Below are positions 12,558 to 13,171 of a stretch of 13,171 nt of DNA, in pieces. Position 1 is the first letter of the stretch, and every line of letters begins with the position of its first letter. The notes beneath the pieces were generated by a model. It was not told where the DNA came from. It worked only from the letters and a program-made list of their open reading frames with translations, and made no database searches. The translations under genes and the position numbers were made by a program. The DNA comes from Thermoleophilia bacterium (GTDB lineage: Bacteria; Actinomycetota; Thermoleophilia; Gaiellales; SKUG01). The stretch lies in assembly GCA_025964465.1 (NCBI GenBank), contig JAOPYS010000323.1, forward strand, positions 1 through 13,171. The letters run 5' to 3'.

Positions 12558-13171
12558 CTAGCCGACGTTGTCGGTGAGCCACTCCAGGCGCGCGGGTCCG
12601 TCCCACAGCTGGTGCCGGAACCGCTCCTCGGGAGCGATCCGATCACGGTCGAACACCTGCGCCACGTAGGCGATGTGCGGATCGTTGTGCCACGGCACGT
12701 CGAGGTGGTCGCGGCTGACGATGTTGACCGTGTGCCGCTCGCACGTGAAGCATCGCACCAGCACCCCGACGCGATCGTCGCCGTGGCCGTGCTCGGGCGT
12801 GACGAAGCGCAGCGAGCTCGGGAACCCCGGGCGCTTGGCGCTCTCGGGGTGACACCAGAACGTCCACGGCCACGAGCCGCGGCGCATCCGCTCGGTCGCC
12901 TGCTCGAGCAGCTCGGTGGCCAGCAGCTCGCGGCGACCGGTGACGAGGTTGGTGAAGGTCTCGGTGGAGTCGGTGCCGAGCGGCTCCCAGTCGAGGCGGT
13001 CGTGCGACACGAGGGTCTCGTGCCGGCTGCCGCACGCGCAGTCGAACTCGACGCGGAAGACCGCGGGCGCCGTGGCCCCGCGGAGGCGACGCACGACGCG
13101 GAAGGAGCTGACGGGGATCCACGCGGAGTGGCCCGTCTCGGGGCAGCGGAGCGAGTAGCGGTTCAAGAGCT
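12558..13171 (-). CDS. Cysteine-rich protein of unknown function (5' end outside window)
   Basis: I do not recognise this product. The frame stays open to the right edge, so the true start is probably beyond it. The only in-window candidate at the edge is a TTG at 13164-13166, which would give 202 residues and could equally be an internal Leu. Numbering from that TTG, cysteines occur in pairs or with His: C8, C43 and C45 (DCACGSRHE), C105-H106 (FWCHPES) and C139/C142 (RCFTCERHT). Two zinc-ribbon-like sites are likely. RCFTCERHTVNIVSRDHL echoes DCACGSRHETLVSHDRL, which suggests two related modules. No signal peptide or membrane helix is seen. The C-terminus is Trp/Arg-rich (QLWDGPARLEWLTDNVG). 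It converges on apt. Confidence 0.65.
   Translation of the reverse strand, partial: LLNRYSLRCPETGHSAWIPVSSFRVVRRLRGATAPAVFRVEFDCACGSRHETLVSHDRLDWEPLGTDSTETFTNLVTGRRELLATELLEQATERMRRGSWPWTFWCHPESAKRPGFPSSLRFVTPEHGHGDDRVGVLVRCFTCERHTVNIVSRDHLDVPWHNDPHIAYVAQVFDRDRIAPEERFRHQLWDGPARLEWLTDNVG

Overview
This window is a GC-rich, gene-dense stretch from an actinobacterium. The signs are high GC at third codon positions, frequent GTG starts, GTGA stop/start overlaps, an Excalibur-type secreted protein, a GarA/OdhI-type FHA gene followed by a MerR gene, and an RsiG-like c-di-GMP anti-sigma protein. The single-motif RsiG form suggests a deep-branching class such as Thermoleophilia or Rubrobacteria. That placement is inference; no rRNA is present.

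Layout, left to right. Positions 1-3409 (+) hold the conserved block pyrH(end)-frr-uppS-cdsA-dxr: UMP kinase tail, ribosome recycling factor, undecaprenyl diphosphate synthase, CDP-diacylglycerol synthase and DXP reductoisomerase. Positions 3524-5368 (+) hold an unrecognised Gly/Ala-rich two-helix membrane protein and an RseP/Rip1-type site-2 protease. Positions 5373-7583 (-) hold a large exported protein made of three near-identical 109-residue repeats, a fourth diverged repeat, further beta-rich regions and a C-terminal Excalibur motif. Positions 7762-9386 (+) hold ispG and an overlapping four-helix membrane protein. A tRNA-Pro(GGG) at 9474-9547 lies between hairpins. Positions 9649-11946 (+) hold pgsA, an rsiG-like gene, a zinc-ribbon/FHA gene of the GarA/OdhI family and an FtsR-like MerR regulator. 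Then come apt (+) and, convergent to it, the 3' part of an unrecognised cysteine-rich protein that runs off the right edge.

Functionally, dxr and ispG are two steps of the MEP isoprenoid pathway. UppS turns its products into the undecaprenyl carrier for cell-wall synthesis, and CdsA supplies CDP-diacylglycerol, the substrate of PgsA. The site-2 protease sits in the usual dxr-rseP-ispG neighbourhood, but both junctions are interrupted by unrecognised envelope genes. The right half is regulatory: a candidate c-di-GMP-sensing anti-sigma factor, a candidate phospho-switch FHA protein and a MerR regulator lie in line behind pgsA.

The points most worth a second look are the single-motif RsiG homologue with His in place of the usual Gln, and its position between pgsA and garA. 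Others are the zinc ribbon on the GarA-like protein, the recently duplicated repeats of the exported protein, and a recurring -10 / 6-nt / ATG arrangement that suggests leaderless transcripts.
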